NCBI GenBank assembly: GCA_024449915.1
Contig: JAMZAV010000633.1
Coordinates: 1-64,000 of the forward strand
DNA length: 64,000 bases
Source: Sweltsa coloradensis
Taxonomy: Eukaryota; Arthropoda; Insecta; Plecoptera; Chloroperlidae
Reading direction: 5' to 3'
Of this stretch, positions 21,989-33,141 are shown one piece after another. Position 1 is the stretch's first letter. The number at the start of each line of letters is the position of its first letter. The position numbers were made by a program, and so were the translations under genes. The notes beneath the pieces were generated by a model. The model was not told where the DNA came from. It saw nothing but the letters and a program-made list of their open reading frames with translations, and did no database searches.

Positions 21989-22978
21989 GTAATATTTGAC
22001 CGGTCAAATAATTGGTCAAAATAATATTTGTACTAATTTATTTGGCTTCACTCATTCTTCAAAGGAAAGTCAACTTTTGTTACATTCCCTTACAAATTTG
22101 AAATTGGACAAGTCACTGTTGTTGCCCTTAATACTTTTCGACAGTGAGCACACAAAGTTCTAGTAAATTCACTCATTTACACTCATTCACTCATTTTCAT
22201 CAATAATTATCACCATTGAACGTTCATCATGTATATTGATTAGCCTAACTTTGTTGCAAAAACATTTTTTCGTAAGTATACTGCCACAATAGAGCAAAAG
22301 GCTTTTTTATATTTGACCGACTTTTGGTCAATTGTCCGGTCAATTGACCACTTTTTATTTGACCGGTCAAAGTGCCATCCCTAGTTCTGGCAGAAGCAGT
22401 TATATTTAGGACACTGCTCCGCTCCCTATCGAAAGTCGAATCGATTATCGCACCGCCTTCAATGTTTACAATCAAAATAAGCCCGCGCAGATTCAAATAA
22501 TAATAAGCATAGAAAACGTAACTAACAAAATATCAGTAAATAAGACTAAAAATCCGTTTATCCGTTTTGCACCCTAAATATCCGTAAAAACGGATAAAAT
22601 CCGTTAAAACGGCAGCCCTGCCATAACCATAACGTCCATGTAAAATATGAACGTTGTAGCCCCACCAGTTTGGTCAGAATCGGCCCAAATGTCACGAAAA
22701 TATTGCACTAAAAATTGGAAAAAATCGTAAAAGTAAGATATTCATGAGAAATATTTCTTCGGTTGTACCCAAAAACGTGGCAGGACTAAGTTCAGAGATT
22801 TCGAAGGTCCCCTCCAATTTTTATGAAGATCGCAAAAAAATGCCGTTTGCCCGGAAGAGAGCGAACAAACAAGACAAAAAAAGACAAAAAAAACACCCGA
22901 GCTAATGTTTTTTATTTTTTTTTTGGGGGGGGGGGGGGGCAGTGAAATTGAAGACTTCGCTTTGCTCATCTAAAAATC

Positions 22979-23238
22979 TTGGGGGGGCTAAGCTTCGAAA
23001 TTATCGAACCCAAATCGAATCTTTTAGTATTCGAACTTGATTCGCCGTTCAAATCTGAAATCATAACAATTCAAAGGAATGTGTTCGAATTCGGGGCCAA
23101 ACACCAGAGAAACTCACAAATATATCCATTGGTCGATTTTAGTTTGCAATCGATCACTTGACAACATGAGTAAAAGCAAAAGTAAGAATTAGATTCGCAC
23201 TCCCGTAACAAATCTACAACTCGCCTTTAAACGCAAAT
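22979..23238. other. no gene seen
   Basis: Unique-looking AT-rich sequence lies between the end of the 13288-22972 element and the next snoRNA unit. From about 23205 it resumes the snoRNA flank (CAAATCTACAACTCGCC) that was interrupted at 13287. Confidence 0.5.
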
Positions 23239-23242
23239 TCAA

Positions 23243-23332
23243 GAGTTCAAGATCAGTATTGAATGTCAAAGTGGTAATCACAAATTGTCATCGTCCAGTG
23301 CTCTATGCAATGTCATCATTTTCAAGAACTCG
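23243..23332 (-). ncRNA. C/D-box snoRNA-like copy 5, intact
   Basis: On the minus strand this copy keeps the terminal stem, C box ATGATGA, internal CGATGACA C'-like box, D box CTGA and both rRNA-complementary stretches (to TGAATGTCAAAGTG and CCAGTGCTCT). It is one of the two best candidates for function, with copy 3. Confidence 0.7.
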
Positions 23333-23438
23333 TAGCAAGGCTAATTTAGAGTTTTGCATCATTAATGCAATGGAATGTACAATGTACATTAATCTATGAC
23401 AAACTTTCCTAAACGTAGGAAGAATTCCAATAATTAGT

Positions 23439-24445
23439 AGGGTTGCCGTTCGATACGAATTTTGGTATCGATAATCGGACCAGTTAAATTGATTATCGGT
23501 TGCGATGATCGATTTAAAAAATATCGATCAATAATCGAATAAAAATTAGGCCTAAACCTGCTCGCATAACGACGCGGACCGTGGACCTTTTGCGAGAGCA
23601 TTCTTTTGTTTCTTTTATTTGCTCAAAACTGTTTTTTTCCACACTAGCAACGTCTTTCACGAGCTCCCCCCCCCTCGCGTCTGGCCGGCCCTACGAGAGC
23701 GCGCTACGTGGAATAGACAGACGCTACCTGGCTTGAGTGTTGTCTTTGTGAAGGACGTTCATCTTAGAAATCGTGGTTCTGTGAAGTTTCATTTCAGCTT
23801 TTGTTGTGATTATCGTTCATTCATTTACGTGATATTAACAGCTTAACTATTCAATGCTCCGATATTTATTACGCGACGAGATGAATAATCTTGGACATTA
23901 GTTTGGAAGACGACGTAATATTGATGTGAGAGAACTGATAAGATAATATTATCGTAGCACTACGAAATGAAGTAAAGCGATACCAAGTTGGCGTGGAGTG
24001 GGGAAGAATGCATCTCGATAAAATACTTGTTGACCTTGTTGTATGTACTACAATATTGGCTGTGAGTGTGACGCGCCGAGGTTGAGCAATCTGCGCCTGA
24101 TCGGCGCCGGAGTGCAGCCGCCCGAGCCGAGCCGGCCCGTAACACACATGCGATGCGTCATGCTAGTAGCCTACTGCAGCAGTGCAGGCCCTTCGTAGTT
24201 CACGCATTACGCGTGTTGTAGATCTCGCAGTGGCCGCATTTTTCACGGAATAAAGCGATTAATGTCTTGACTGGTACTATTTTATAAAGTTCTGCAGAGC
24301 GGTCGGTAAATTACAAAATTTTGGGCGGGCGAGCTATTCGATGATCGATATATCGATAATCGATTCTGGAAGACTGAATCGATTATCGATCGTTTCGGGA
24401 AATAGTCGTATCGATCAATATATCGATTATCAAACGGCAACCCTA
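23439..24445. mobile_element. hAT-like element 5 (TAGGGTTGCCG)
   Basis: The ends TAGGGTTGCCGTTCGATA and TATCAAACGGCAACCCTA are flanked by ATAATTAG and CTAATTAG (7 of 8 identical). Many ATCGATAATCGAT palindromes cluster just inside each end. It is 1007 bp with no recognisable transposase. Confidence 0.8.
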
Positions 24446-24989
24446 CTAATTAGAGCCTAATGAGATGATTTGAGTTTGGTATTGTTCCAAGTGCCAAAAC
24501 AAAATATTTCGCCATTTTAAAATGTTTGTTTGTACTCACAAACTAAAATCTCGTGATTTCATCCGCATTGAATATGACCAAAATATTCCACTTCAATTTT
24601 ATAGAGCAGCTTGAGATAGATGTAAAAGAAGATATGGAAAATTGTTTTCATAAAAGAACATACACATTTAGGGCCTTTGTTAACCCAGTGTTCATGATGA
24701 ATAAACATTAACTAGGCTAGATAGATATGTAGGGCCTAACCAAAAATGTTTCCCCTTGTACGCAAAATTCGGCCATTGATCTTAATTTGGCGGCAGGCCT
24801 AGGTAGTTAAAATATTTTGTGAATTAATTAATTGGCCGATTGGCCCTAGGCCTAGCAATTGACACCTAACATAACCTCACTACGTATACTTTTCCGTTTT
24901 GTTCACCTTATTTGTAGAGGTGATGGTGATATAAAAACCCAAATTTTGCATTTTCCGCGACTTCACAAAAAAATTCAAAAACGTTACTA

Positions 24990-25470
24990 GCCCCCCCCCC
25001 CCCCCCCCCCACACACACACAAAAAAAAATGGAGCCACTTAAGTAGGGATGACATTGATTCCAATAAGTTAGAATCGATCATTGTGACCCAAGAATCTAT
25101 TCAGAAACAATACCCAATGCGCGATTTGTACGCACCGTTATTTTGGTAGACTATTTCTGCGGAGTCCGTGATACGTGCCGTTATTTTGGTGGTCTATTTC
25201 CGTTAAGCCCGTGACGTTACGGAACAATGCTGCATTGTCGTCTGTTGCGTTGCCTGCTGCACGCGGCGTAATGGTCTGGACCGGCACTTGTAAATTCTGC
25301 ACCGGAACCTCCACCATGCCCCCACATTTTGTGTACGAAAGGTTCAATTTCGAGTGTCCTAATTCGCGTTTTGACCAGTTATTTTGTGCTATATGTGAGA
25401 TTTTGCAAATTCGCGTTTTCAAAATGTGTTTTTCTTTACCTAGTAGTTTGATTATATTTTAGGCAATAAA
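24990..25470. other. solo hAT-like left end and coding-like block
   Basis: A poly-C and CA-rich tract (24990-25020) precedes TAGGGATGACATTGATTCC at 25044. A similar solo end, TGGGATGACATTGATAAC, lies near 41534. No right end was found for either. At 25130-25430 both strands are open. The minus reading GMVEVPVQNLQVPVQTITP looks the more protein-like. I do not recognise it. GCCGTTATTTTGGT occurs twice about 45 bp apart. Confidence 0.4.
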
Positions 25471-26102
25471 ATTGCACATTTAAAAAAAAATGGTGAATTT
25501 TCCTTCACATTTTTCACTACCTACCTCTAATTATTTGTACATTACCATCGCTAAGATCGCTGCAATTCCCAATACACGGCTTGTGATTGGGCCATGTGTT
25601 TTGGAGCACGGCCATCTAGAATATATTTTGTAAATATTCTGGAAACTCACCCCATGAGAATAACTGCAACACTCTTCTAGCTCGCAACGCATGGCGTTTT
25701 TGACAGCAGGCCTACCATTCTACCATTTCACAATGATAACGCTATCGACTTTGTGAGCGTTTTCAACTTATCTCTTACAAACTCAAGACTTGGGACTCCA
25801 GTGAGTGCTCTCTGCAACGTTATTATTGCACTTGTAGCCACTTTCCAGTTTCATAAAAATGAGAAATTGAATAGAAAAGACTGCAAGCAATAAGCACCAC
25901 TTGCCAAAATGTTTATGGAGTTCACATAAATTGCACTCAAGATGGTACTAGTGCTGCCCAGTTAATTTGCCTTGCAGCCAATAGGTAGGCCTAGCGTTCT
26001 AGATTCAACAATGGTTTAGTAGACGATAACGATAACGTTGAGTTTCCTCTTTTTCCGATTATTTTTTTAAACCCAAGGCTACAACAAATAGAATTCAGAG
26101 TT
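25470..26102. other. no gene seen
   Basis: Unique-looking sequence without a supported open frame, TIR pair or RNA gene. Confidence 0.4.
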
Positions 26103-26192
26103 GAGTTCAGAATCAGCATTGAATGTCAAAGTAGTAATCATAGATAATCATCGTCCAGTGCTCTATGCAATGTCATCATTTTCAAGAACTCA
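26103..26192 (-). ncRNA. C/D-box snoRNA-like copy 6
   Basis: The C box ATGATGA, D box CTGA and CCAGTGCTCT match are intact on the minus strand. The guide complement reads TGAATGTCAAAGTA (one change at its edge). The terminal stem GAGTTC/GAACTC is intact. It is the copy nearest to rpl4 exon 5. Confidence 0.65.
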
Positions 26193-27420
26193 TATAGTAG
26201 GACTATGCCAAAATTATATTTTTCCAGGCTGCAAATTTGTCTTTCTCGCACATTATAATGGAGGAAAAACCCACTGTCAGGTATACGCGGGAATTTTAAA
26301 CACCAGGCAAGGCAAAATAATTCAAGATTTTTTTTTTAAATTGAGCTCTTTTCAACTCAACTCTTTTACAGTTCTTCTCTAACGGTCGGTGGCAGCGTTG
26401 GCCGAAAGTACGCAATTGTGTATCTTGTTGTAAATATATATGTTAACCAGCCAGTTTTACGCAGCTGTCCATCTCGTTTAAGGTAAGCTGTTGGTCTCCT
26501 TTCTTCTGTCCCCAATCACAAACACTATATAATGTATAATGTCACGCTCAATGTAGGAAACGTCATCGTACGCAAAAGTAAACTGGGACTAGTCGGGCCA
26601 ATTTCTGACTTTCCTTTGTGGTTTCTAACCATCTGTAAAGAAAATTATAACACAGTGAACAAAATTTGTTCATTGTGTTATGATTTAACCTCATATTTGA
26701 AGCATGCATTTGGTTCACCAGTGTTCCCCTAAGCACATGGAGACCGTAGTCTTCACTTCATAAAGGTTTGTTCTGAATAGGGATGACTTCGGGTCGAAAA
26801 ATCCGGAACCGGATCCACCCTCGCCGGATCCGGTTCGGAACCGGATCCACCCTCGCCGGATCCGGTTCGGAACCGGTTCCTACACATATTTTTCTTTCTC
26901 AATTTTCGTAAATTTGAATCTCCGCGGGCTAATTTCGATTGAAAACATTGGGGGGGCGATAATCGATTCGACTTTCGATAGGGGGCGGAGCCGTGTCCCA
27001 GACATTGTAGGAACTGGAATTGAACAACCAAGAACAAACAATGGCCTACAAAATTGTTTTCTTTCGTTTTTGTTTATAAAGTTTAGATTTTGTGATCTTA
27101 AACGTGAAAAATAGAATTAGTATGATTAAAATGTTATTAACAAGTTCTGCAATGTTATTTTAATACAACACATGGGCCTAGGCTAAGCCTAGGTCAAAAT
27201 TGTGATACTGATGCAACATTCATAGGGATGTGCGAGTAGTGCATTTTGACCTCGAGTCGAGTATCGAGTCGAGTCGAGTAGTTATGAACTATGGTAATTT
27301 CTAAACCAGGCAATATAATAATGCATACCCAAGATATTCTCGATTTCAGAATCGTCTTTTCTTTTCTGAACATATTCGGGCATATCTAGAAGAGAAAAGG
27401 TGATGTAGAATACTGATTGC

Positions 27421-27700
27421 TAGGGCTGTGCAAGCAGAGATTTTAAAATTTGAGCAAGATCGAGCAGAAATGAGAATTCCTGCTTGAATTTCGAGCGAGA
27501 TTGAGCAAAATTCGAGATCGAGCAAGACTCGAGCGAGATCAAACAAATATCGAGATTGAGATCAACATAATAATATTAAGTAAATGTTTTCAAAATCACC
27601 TCATTAGGCCTAGGCCCTACCTGAAAGCCCAAAAACGAGGCATTTTGGAAAAGCCATCTCCAGAAGTAGGCCCTAGGCCACAGAGCTCAGTGGCCTAGGT
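27421..27700. mobile_element. solo left end TAGGGCTGTGCAAGC
   Basis: The start TAGGGCTGTGCAAGCAG is followed by GAGCAAGATCGAGC repeats like those of element 8. No right end bearing the flanking octamer CTGATTGC was found, so this is a truncated relative. Confidence 0.5.
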
Positions 27701-27746
27701 TCCCTGGCTTATCTCGCACAATAATATTGCAAGTATTAAATACAGC

Positions 27747-28963
27747 TAGGGCTGTGCGAGTCTCGACTTTTCGAGATTCGAGCGAGATTAAAGTGCTGCT
27801 CGAATCTCGCTCGATCTCGAGATCATACTGCTCGGAAAAACGAGTCTCGCTCGATCTCGATCTCAAATTGCTCGAAAAATCTAGTCTTGAGATATCTCAG
27901 TCACGGACCACGGTGGTCGTAATTATGCGGGACCTTGCGTTATGCGACGTGGTAAAGTAATATTTATTCCCCGATTTTTGCGTAATAATTTCATATTGCC
28001 ATGCCACATTGCCGAGAAATCTCTAGGCCTAGATGAGCTAGGCCAATGGCTATAGGCCTATGCCTAAGTCCCGGTTCCATTCCGTGATCGGAGCTTTGAT
28101 AAACCCGAAGATCGGAGGCCTAGGGCCTACTAACAAATGACGCATAAAATAGGCTTCACTTTAAAACACTTTCCTCTACAGAACGAAAGCTAGGCTAGGT
28201 ACTTCTAGCACTAGCATACACCCAATAAATGACAACAAGACATCCATCTACATTTCATTTTAGGCCTAGACGAAATTTCACAAATTCGTTGCCAATGCGC
28301 ATGCGTCTGTCCATCGTCTGTCGACGCGCACACAGATCGCGCATTTTGACTGGTCACTGGTAGCGCACTCTATCGTGCGAGCTACTGAACTGAAGCGTGA
28401 TTTGTGAAGTTGGCGGTAGAGAGCAGAGAGCACTTTATCGACTCGTTATCGACTCCAACGGAGAAACTACTTTATCGGTTTCTTACGACATTCATTAAAG
28501 GATCCTTGATTAAAGGGGTATTACACTGAGGCCGCTGTAGGTGTTGTTACTTATTATTTTCACTACCAAATTAATGTGATTAAACTAATAAAGTTAGAAA
28601 CAAAAATTATATTTCGTTCAACATGTAGCCTAGGCCTAAGCCTAGGACCTCTGAGATAGGCTAGGGCTAGGCCTACTCCACGCCTGCCCTAGGCCTAGGC
28701 CTAGGCCCCTAAGCACTGAACTGAGAAATGTTTACTTTTTAAATATTATTTTTAAGTAGACCCTATTTTTACTTTTAAAGCCGCCTAGGCCTAATTATTT
28801 TGTGTATAGGTGATTCTTTCTTTGGGGTCCCCTAAGCCGGCTAATTTCAGTGCGCTCGATCGCGCTCGATCTCGGATCTCGCTTGATCTCGAATCTCGCT
28901 TGAGATTCAAGATTTTTTTCAAATTCTCGCTCGACTTAAAAAAACCCTGCTCGCACAGCCCTA
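27747..28963. mobile_element. hAT-like element 8 (TAGGGCTGTGCGAG)
   Basis: The ends TAGGGCTGTGCGAGTCTCG and CTGCTCGCACAGCCCTA have a perfect 8-bp target duplication AATACAGC (27739-27746 and 28964-28971). TCTCGCTCGATCTCGA repeats occur near both ends. The interior is dense in TAGGCCTA words. It is 1217 bp with no transposase seen. Confidence 0.9.
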
Positions 28964-29458
28964 AATACAGCGCATTCTTGTCATAAATGTCCAGGGATTC
29001 TTCTGATGTATATTTAATCATGTGGGGAAAACGTTTTAGGGGTAGGGCCTAGGGCCTAGATCTATGGCCTAGGCTTGCCTAACCAACCAACAAGCAACAT
29101 CACTTTCCGACGAAAAATCATAATAAGATCGATCAAATTAAGCGGCAATGCAACTTTCATAGCCAAACCTGAAGACAACACATCAAAATCAACATTAATA
29201 ATGGTTTCTTATGATCTTAAACTGTTAAAAAAAATACGCGTCTTGGTTAGGTCGCCCAAGGCCTAGGCCTAGCCCCTAGCCTAGGCTTGCGGGATGCTAC
29301 ACTTGGACTTGGATCGTCGACATTGTCTATATTCTCCGTGATATGTTGTTCACTTGGTTCTATCACTATCAAAAAACGATGCATTTATGCAATTACGACG
29401 ATTAAACTGTGAATTGACGCCGTGACAACAGCGTGAAAATCGTAAAAACAAGCAAAGC

Positions 29459-31597
29459 TTCTTCTTCTTCTTTTCATATGCCAACAATTGACATTATTCA
29501 TGTCATCATGTGTTTTCTAGTTAGCCAGTAGAGATAGGACTCCTGTTCGCTCCGATCCATGCCATTTGGCATTTTGTCGCGTTCAAGCTGTATATAGGTA
29601 TGTACACGTACATTGAAAAAGATGTTTCCTGTCTTGTTCCCCAGCTCCACACATCCGACAGACACTAGATTCAAAAATTCCAAATCTATGGAGGTGCTTT
29701 CCGAGTAGGTCGTGACCTGTTTGAAGCCGGAATTGAGCTGTCTCTATTTTTCTACTGTAGCACTTACGTTTACCAGTCGGCCTCATTCTAGTGTAATCTT
29801 CCCACAGTTTATTCTGCCCCCTCTCTTGCCATTCCTTACGGACTGCTTTGTCTGTCGACGCATGCAGGTGAGTTTTGAGAGATTCATGTGACAGTTTTTT
29901 ACTTTCTTGTTGCTTTTTGCTACCTTGTTTGGCTAGGTAGTCGGCCTTCTCATTACCATATATGCCACAGTGGGCCGGTATCCATTGTAGCAAAATTTTG
30001 TTCCCATCATTCATGAGTCGTAGAATCTGTAGTTTACATTGTCTAATTTCGGGTTCTGTTTCCTCCCTATTTGCAATGGCTGCAATGGCAGTCTTGGAGT
30101 CGGATAGGATCACAATTTTCCGGTTTTCAGATTTTGATGGTTTCAATAGTGCTTCAACTATTGCTCGGATTTCTCCATCATAATTGCTTCCATTAGCACC
30201 AGCTGGGTAGGAAGCCTCAAATTCTCGGCTGTATATCCCTGCGCCCGCATTTCCTTCCCCTGGGGATGCTGATCCATCTGTATACAGATGTAGCCATTCA
30301 TTTTCTGGGTATTTCTGGCGAATGTATGCCAATGTCAATTTCTTTAGTTGAACCAATGAGTGGTTGTTTTTCTTACCGTCGATATCAGGTATTGTCAATG
30401 CATGTAAGATTTCTAACAATGCAACATTTATGTTTGGTGGTAGGAGGTCTTGCCTATTGTTAATTGCCTCATTCCCAATTAAATGCTCATTTATTTGTTG
30501 TGCCTTCGTTATGAATGTTACATGGGTTTTATGTTTTTCACATGGTTCTTTATACCAGTAGTTCTGATCCAGTCTTACCAGTTTTTCATATAAGATCCCT
30601 GCAGCTTCATTTTGTCTGGCCTCTAGGGGTGGAATATTGGCCTTTGCTTCCATAGCTACTATAGGTGTGGTTTTGACACCTCCAGTAACTATTTTGAGTG
30701 CAGAATTTTGGACCCTATTTAGAGATTGTAGTGCATTTTTAGGGGCTTTTTTTTGTTATGATTGCATTACCATATTCAAGCAGTGGTCTCACATAGGTTT
30801 TATATGTGGTAGATAATGTGTTCTCTGTTGCCCCCCAGGTAACACCTGCAACTCTTTTTAACAGGTTTAATTGCTTCCTTCCTGCTGCTTGCATTTTTTC
30901 AATATGCTTGGTCATTGTCATTTTTTGATCCATAGTTACACCTAGGTATACCGGGTTATCTCCTTTCTGTAACGGGTTTGTACTTGAGTAAAAACGTTGG
31001 TACACTTCGTCCCGTAGTGTGGTAGTCGTACACGGTCTTCTATTCGTTAACTATCATTGCATTCTTTTCTGTCCATTCTTCCAGAGCTTTAAGGGCTTTA
31101 TTCATTTCAGTTTCCATCTTGTCTTTATCTCTGCCACTGTACCACAGCACCACATCATCTGCAAACAGCTTTACTTTGACCTCACTTCTCTCTTCAATAT
31201 AATCAGCTAGGTCATTTATGAAGATCAGAAAAGGGTAGGACTCATGACTGCTCCCTGGGGAACTCCTGCCTTGGTTTTTCTGTATTTTGATCTTTTGTTT
31301 CCATATCTCACTCTCATATACCTCTGGCTCAGGAAATTTTTAGTCCATCTGTATATGTTGCTTTGGATGTTCATTTCCGACATTTTTGTAAGTAAGATCT
31401 TTCTGTTCACAACATCAAATGCAGTTTGGAAATCAACATACACCACAAGTGTTGCTAGTTGTTTATTGAAGCCTTCCTTCACCTCCTGCTGTAGATATGC
31501 CACTTGGTCGAGAGTCCTTCTATCTTTCCTGAAGCCTGCCTGGTGTTCTGTTATGAGGTTATTTGTCTCCAGGTAGATTTTTAATCTTTGGTTTACC
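29459..31597 (-). mobile_element. non-LTR retrotransposon with RT and RNase H, 5'-truncated
   Basis: A minus-strand LINE runs from the middle of the reverse transcriptase (about 31597) through an RNase H domain to a GAAGAAGAAGAAG-type 3' tail at about 29459-29475. The octamer AGCAAAGC occurs at both borders (29451-29458 and 31598-31605), a plausible target duplication. The RT plus C-terminal RNase H order is that of the I/R1-like LINE groups. Several frameshifts make it dead. It is inserted in hAT-like element 7. Confidence 0.85.
29583..30653 (-). pseudogene. LINE RNase H domain and C-terminal zinc knuckle
   Basis: This 356-codon open frame contains a complete-looking RNase H core: LYTDGSA (first Asp), SNYDGEIRAIVEA (Glu), ILSDSKTAIAAI (second Asp) and IPAHCGIYGNEKADYLA (final Asp). 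It ends with TGHDLLGKHLHRFGI and the Cys/His cluster CRMCGAGEQDRKHLFQC. The role in a live element would be removal of RNA from the RNA-DNA hybrid during reverse transcription. The real C-terminus (YLYWLTRKHMM, stop at 29498) is one frameshift away. It is preceded by the RT remnant in a different frame. Confidence 0.85.
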
Positions 31598-31602
31598 AGC
31601 AA
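30739..31602 (-). pseudogene. LINE reverse transcriptase, broken
   Basis: The frame from 31602 reads ITEHQAGFRKDRRTLDQVA, VYVDFQTAFDVVNR (catalytic Asp) and AGVPQGAVMSPTLF, then breaks by a one-base loss near 31229. In the shifted frame the catalytic LFADDVVLWYSGRDKDK follows (about 31120-31170). A short local duplication near 31000-31030 restores the first frame, which continues PVYLGVTMDQKMTMTKHIE and YVRPLLEYGNAII to 30739. The fingers and N-terminal endonuclease are missing. Confidence 0.85.
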
Positions 31603-32203
31603 AGCAAAGCAAGTATTGAAAATGGCGTCGCTACTAGCTCGTCATCATAGCAAAATTCAACCTGTCGACTAAACAATCGATTCTTACGCGATTTTGATGG
31701 TAGTGCTACCTGTTGGATAAATCTGAACCTTTTGTAGTTGGCGGTTCAGTTGACAAAAACTACTCGACTCGATTTTCGTAAAGTACTCAAACCACTCGAG
31801 TCGAGTTGCAACTACTCGACTCGAATTTTCGAGTACTCGCACATCCCTAAACATTCATATGGCCTAGGCCTACGAATTTTGCAACCACGGGTGTTTCTGG
31901 CTCATTTATTCTCGTCTGTGCCTAGGCCCTTGGCAACTTTTGGGTTAAAAATAGAACCGGTTCCAAAAAAGGGGAACCGGATCGTAATGGAACTGGTTCC
32001 GAACCGGTTTCCGGGTACCCGAAGTCATCCCTAGTTCTGAATGAATAATATAAAAAGAAAAGTAGCTCAATATGTCACATAAACATTAAACTAGATAATA
32101 AAAAATTACAAAGGACAACTTCAGGCTATATCCTTGCATAGGTACCCAATGCCTACCTAACCAAGTTTGGTTTATTTTTATTCTTGGTTTATTTGGATTA
32201 AGG

Positions 32204-32536
32204 ACGCGGCAACCGTTGGGTCATAATGCACCACTCTAGCCTAGGGGATATGGGGAGGAGGGCCCCATGCTGGTAAGGGGAGGAAGGTGGGTTTCTCACG
32301 TCGCGGTCGTCACCGTCTTTGTTATCGTCGTCGGGGAAGTCGTCAAGGGCAGGGGGAGGAGTCCCCGACGACGATTGGCAGAGCTTGCCTCTAGTTTTGG
32401 GGAGTAACTCCCCTCTTTCTAGCTGATGTCTGCGAGGTGGACTTCTTCTCTTGAATCATCTTTTACGATTAGCAGAGCCATGCTCTGGGCTCATTCTACC
32501 AGAGGCCCAGACGGGGTTACGAAGGCTTATAGTCTA
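32204..32536 (-). other. GC-rich coding-like stretch of unknown identity
   Basis: The minus reading includes GSANRKR, a stop, FKRRSPPRRHQLERGELLP and DDFPDDDNKDGDDRDVRNPP. The base composition differs from the neighbouring AT-rich DNA. It may be part of a retroelement ORF1 or nucleic-acid-binding region, but no family can be named. Confidence 0.25.
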
Positions 32537-32704
32537 GCTTAGTCTAAACATACTTGTCCTCACTGAAGAAGGTGTAGGTCAAAGTCATAGCCTAGGTATT
32601 TTACATGCCTTCGAGCCTAGACCTACCTAGGAAGAAAATAGCCCGATATTGATGACGAAATCACCTATTATTTTGAATCATTGACAGCAAAAATGCAAAC
32701 CTCG

Positions 32705-32950
32705 TTATCAGTTATCTAGGGGCACACATTTATGGTAAATTAAACCACCACAAAGCGGTACAAAAATTATTAAAAAGCGGTGCAAAAAGTCTGTGTTAAA
32801 ATCAAAACTCGAAGAAAAAAGCGGTGATGGATTTGTTAATTTGCATGTCAATTTTCACTGTGTGTCATTTATGCACATTGTAAGTTAATAATTTATATTT
32901 AACAAGAATGTAATGGAAGACACTAATCTAGACTTAGGCTAGGCCTACAC
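32705..32950. mobile_element. partial inverted copy of hAT-like element 11 end
   Basis: TTTATGGTAAATTAAACC, AAAGCGGTACAAAAATTAT and AGCGGTGCAAAAAGT match, inverted, the right end of the element at 40121-41489. The terminal TAGGGTCCC is changed to GGGGCAC, so it is a degraded end. Confidence 0.5.
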
Positions 32951-33141
32951 CAAAATAGCTAGGGGCTACTACCACACCACAACTCTTTTAAAAAAAGGTT
33001 CGGTTCGAGGTTTGCAATATTGCAAGTTCGATGTTCGGTTGGAAATTGGAAAATCCAAGTAGGTACACACACAGTCCTAATACTAGCCCAACCATACATA
33101 GCTTTAGGCTTCGGAGAAAATCTTATCTAAAAAATTCTAAC

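Larger units (their letters stand above)
20826..22383. mobile_element. hAT-like element 3 (TAGGGATGGCAAG)
   Basis: The ends TAGGGATGGCAAGCCGGTCA and TGACCGGTCAAAGTGCCATC (then CCTA) are flanked by 8-bp repeats GTCCTGGC and GTTCTGGC (7 of 8 identical). Repeated GGTCAATTGACC palindromes lie near both ends. It contains a further hAT-like element. Confidence 0.75.
13534..22620. mobile_element. hAT-like element 1 (CAGGGCTGCC), greatly inflated
   Basis: The ends CAGGGCTGCC and GGCAGCCCTG carry a perfect 8-bp target duplication CCATAACC (13526-13533 and 22621-22628). An undisturbed 828-bp relative lies at 43177-44004 in the opposite orientation. Alignment by eye leaves base-element pieces at 13534-13979, about 18992-19130 and 22384-22620. 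The rest is later insertion (13980-18991, 19131-20822, 20826-22383). Confidence 0.85.
13288..22972. mobile_element. MITE of the GCTTCGCGAACGC family, interrupted
   Basis: The left part (TAGGCCGCTTCGCGAACGC, 13288-13533) and the right part (22621-22972, ending ACTTCGCTTTGCTCATCTA) are collinear with the relatives at 50.15-50.65 kb and 55.65-56.25 kb, which run straight through. The 9.1-kb interruption is the hAT-like element at 13534-22620. A poly-G run lies near 22924-22939. Confidence 0.65.
27223..31849. mobile_element. hAT-like element 7 (TAGGGATGTGCGAGTA)
   Basis: The ends TAGGGATGTGCGAGTA and TACTCGCACATCCCTA have a perfect 8-bp target duplication AACATTCA (27215-27222 and 31850-31857). 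Repeated ACTCGACTCG words sit just inside both ends. It lies inside element 6 and contains element 8 and a LINE. Confidence 0.9.
26778..32033. mobile_element. hAT-like element 6 (TAGGGATGACTTCGGG)
   Basis: The ends TAGGGATGACTTCGGG and CCCGAAGTCATCCCTA have a perfect 8-bp target duplication GTTCTGAA (26770-26777 and 32034-32041). The related F1 copy at 9365-9372 has this octamer (as TTCAGAAC) only once, giving an empty-site proof. Inside the ends the core is shared with elements 1 and 2, although those have different termini. CCGGATCC/GGAACCGG repeats lie at the left. Confidence 0.9.
26540..32130 (-). mobile_element. second, inverted F1 fragment, interrupted
   Basis: The pieces 26540-26777 and 32034-32130 together match 9270-9600 of F1 in reverse orientation. 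They include the splice-acceptor-like CTTTACAG and the start of the C-terminal transposase-like exon (TFAYDDVSYIERD). The 5.3-kb gap is the hAT-like element at 26778-32033. The outer ends of F1 are missing here. Confidence 0.75.

Noticed and set aside
27346..29021. Several frames rich in Arg, Ser and Leu
   Set aside because: They derive from CTCGATCTCGA repeats in the hAT-like elements.
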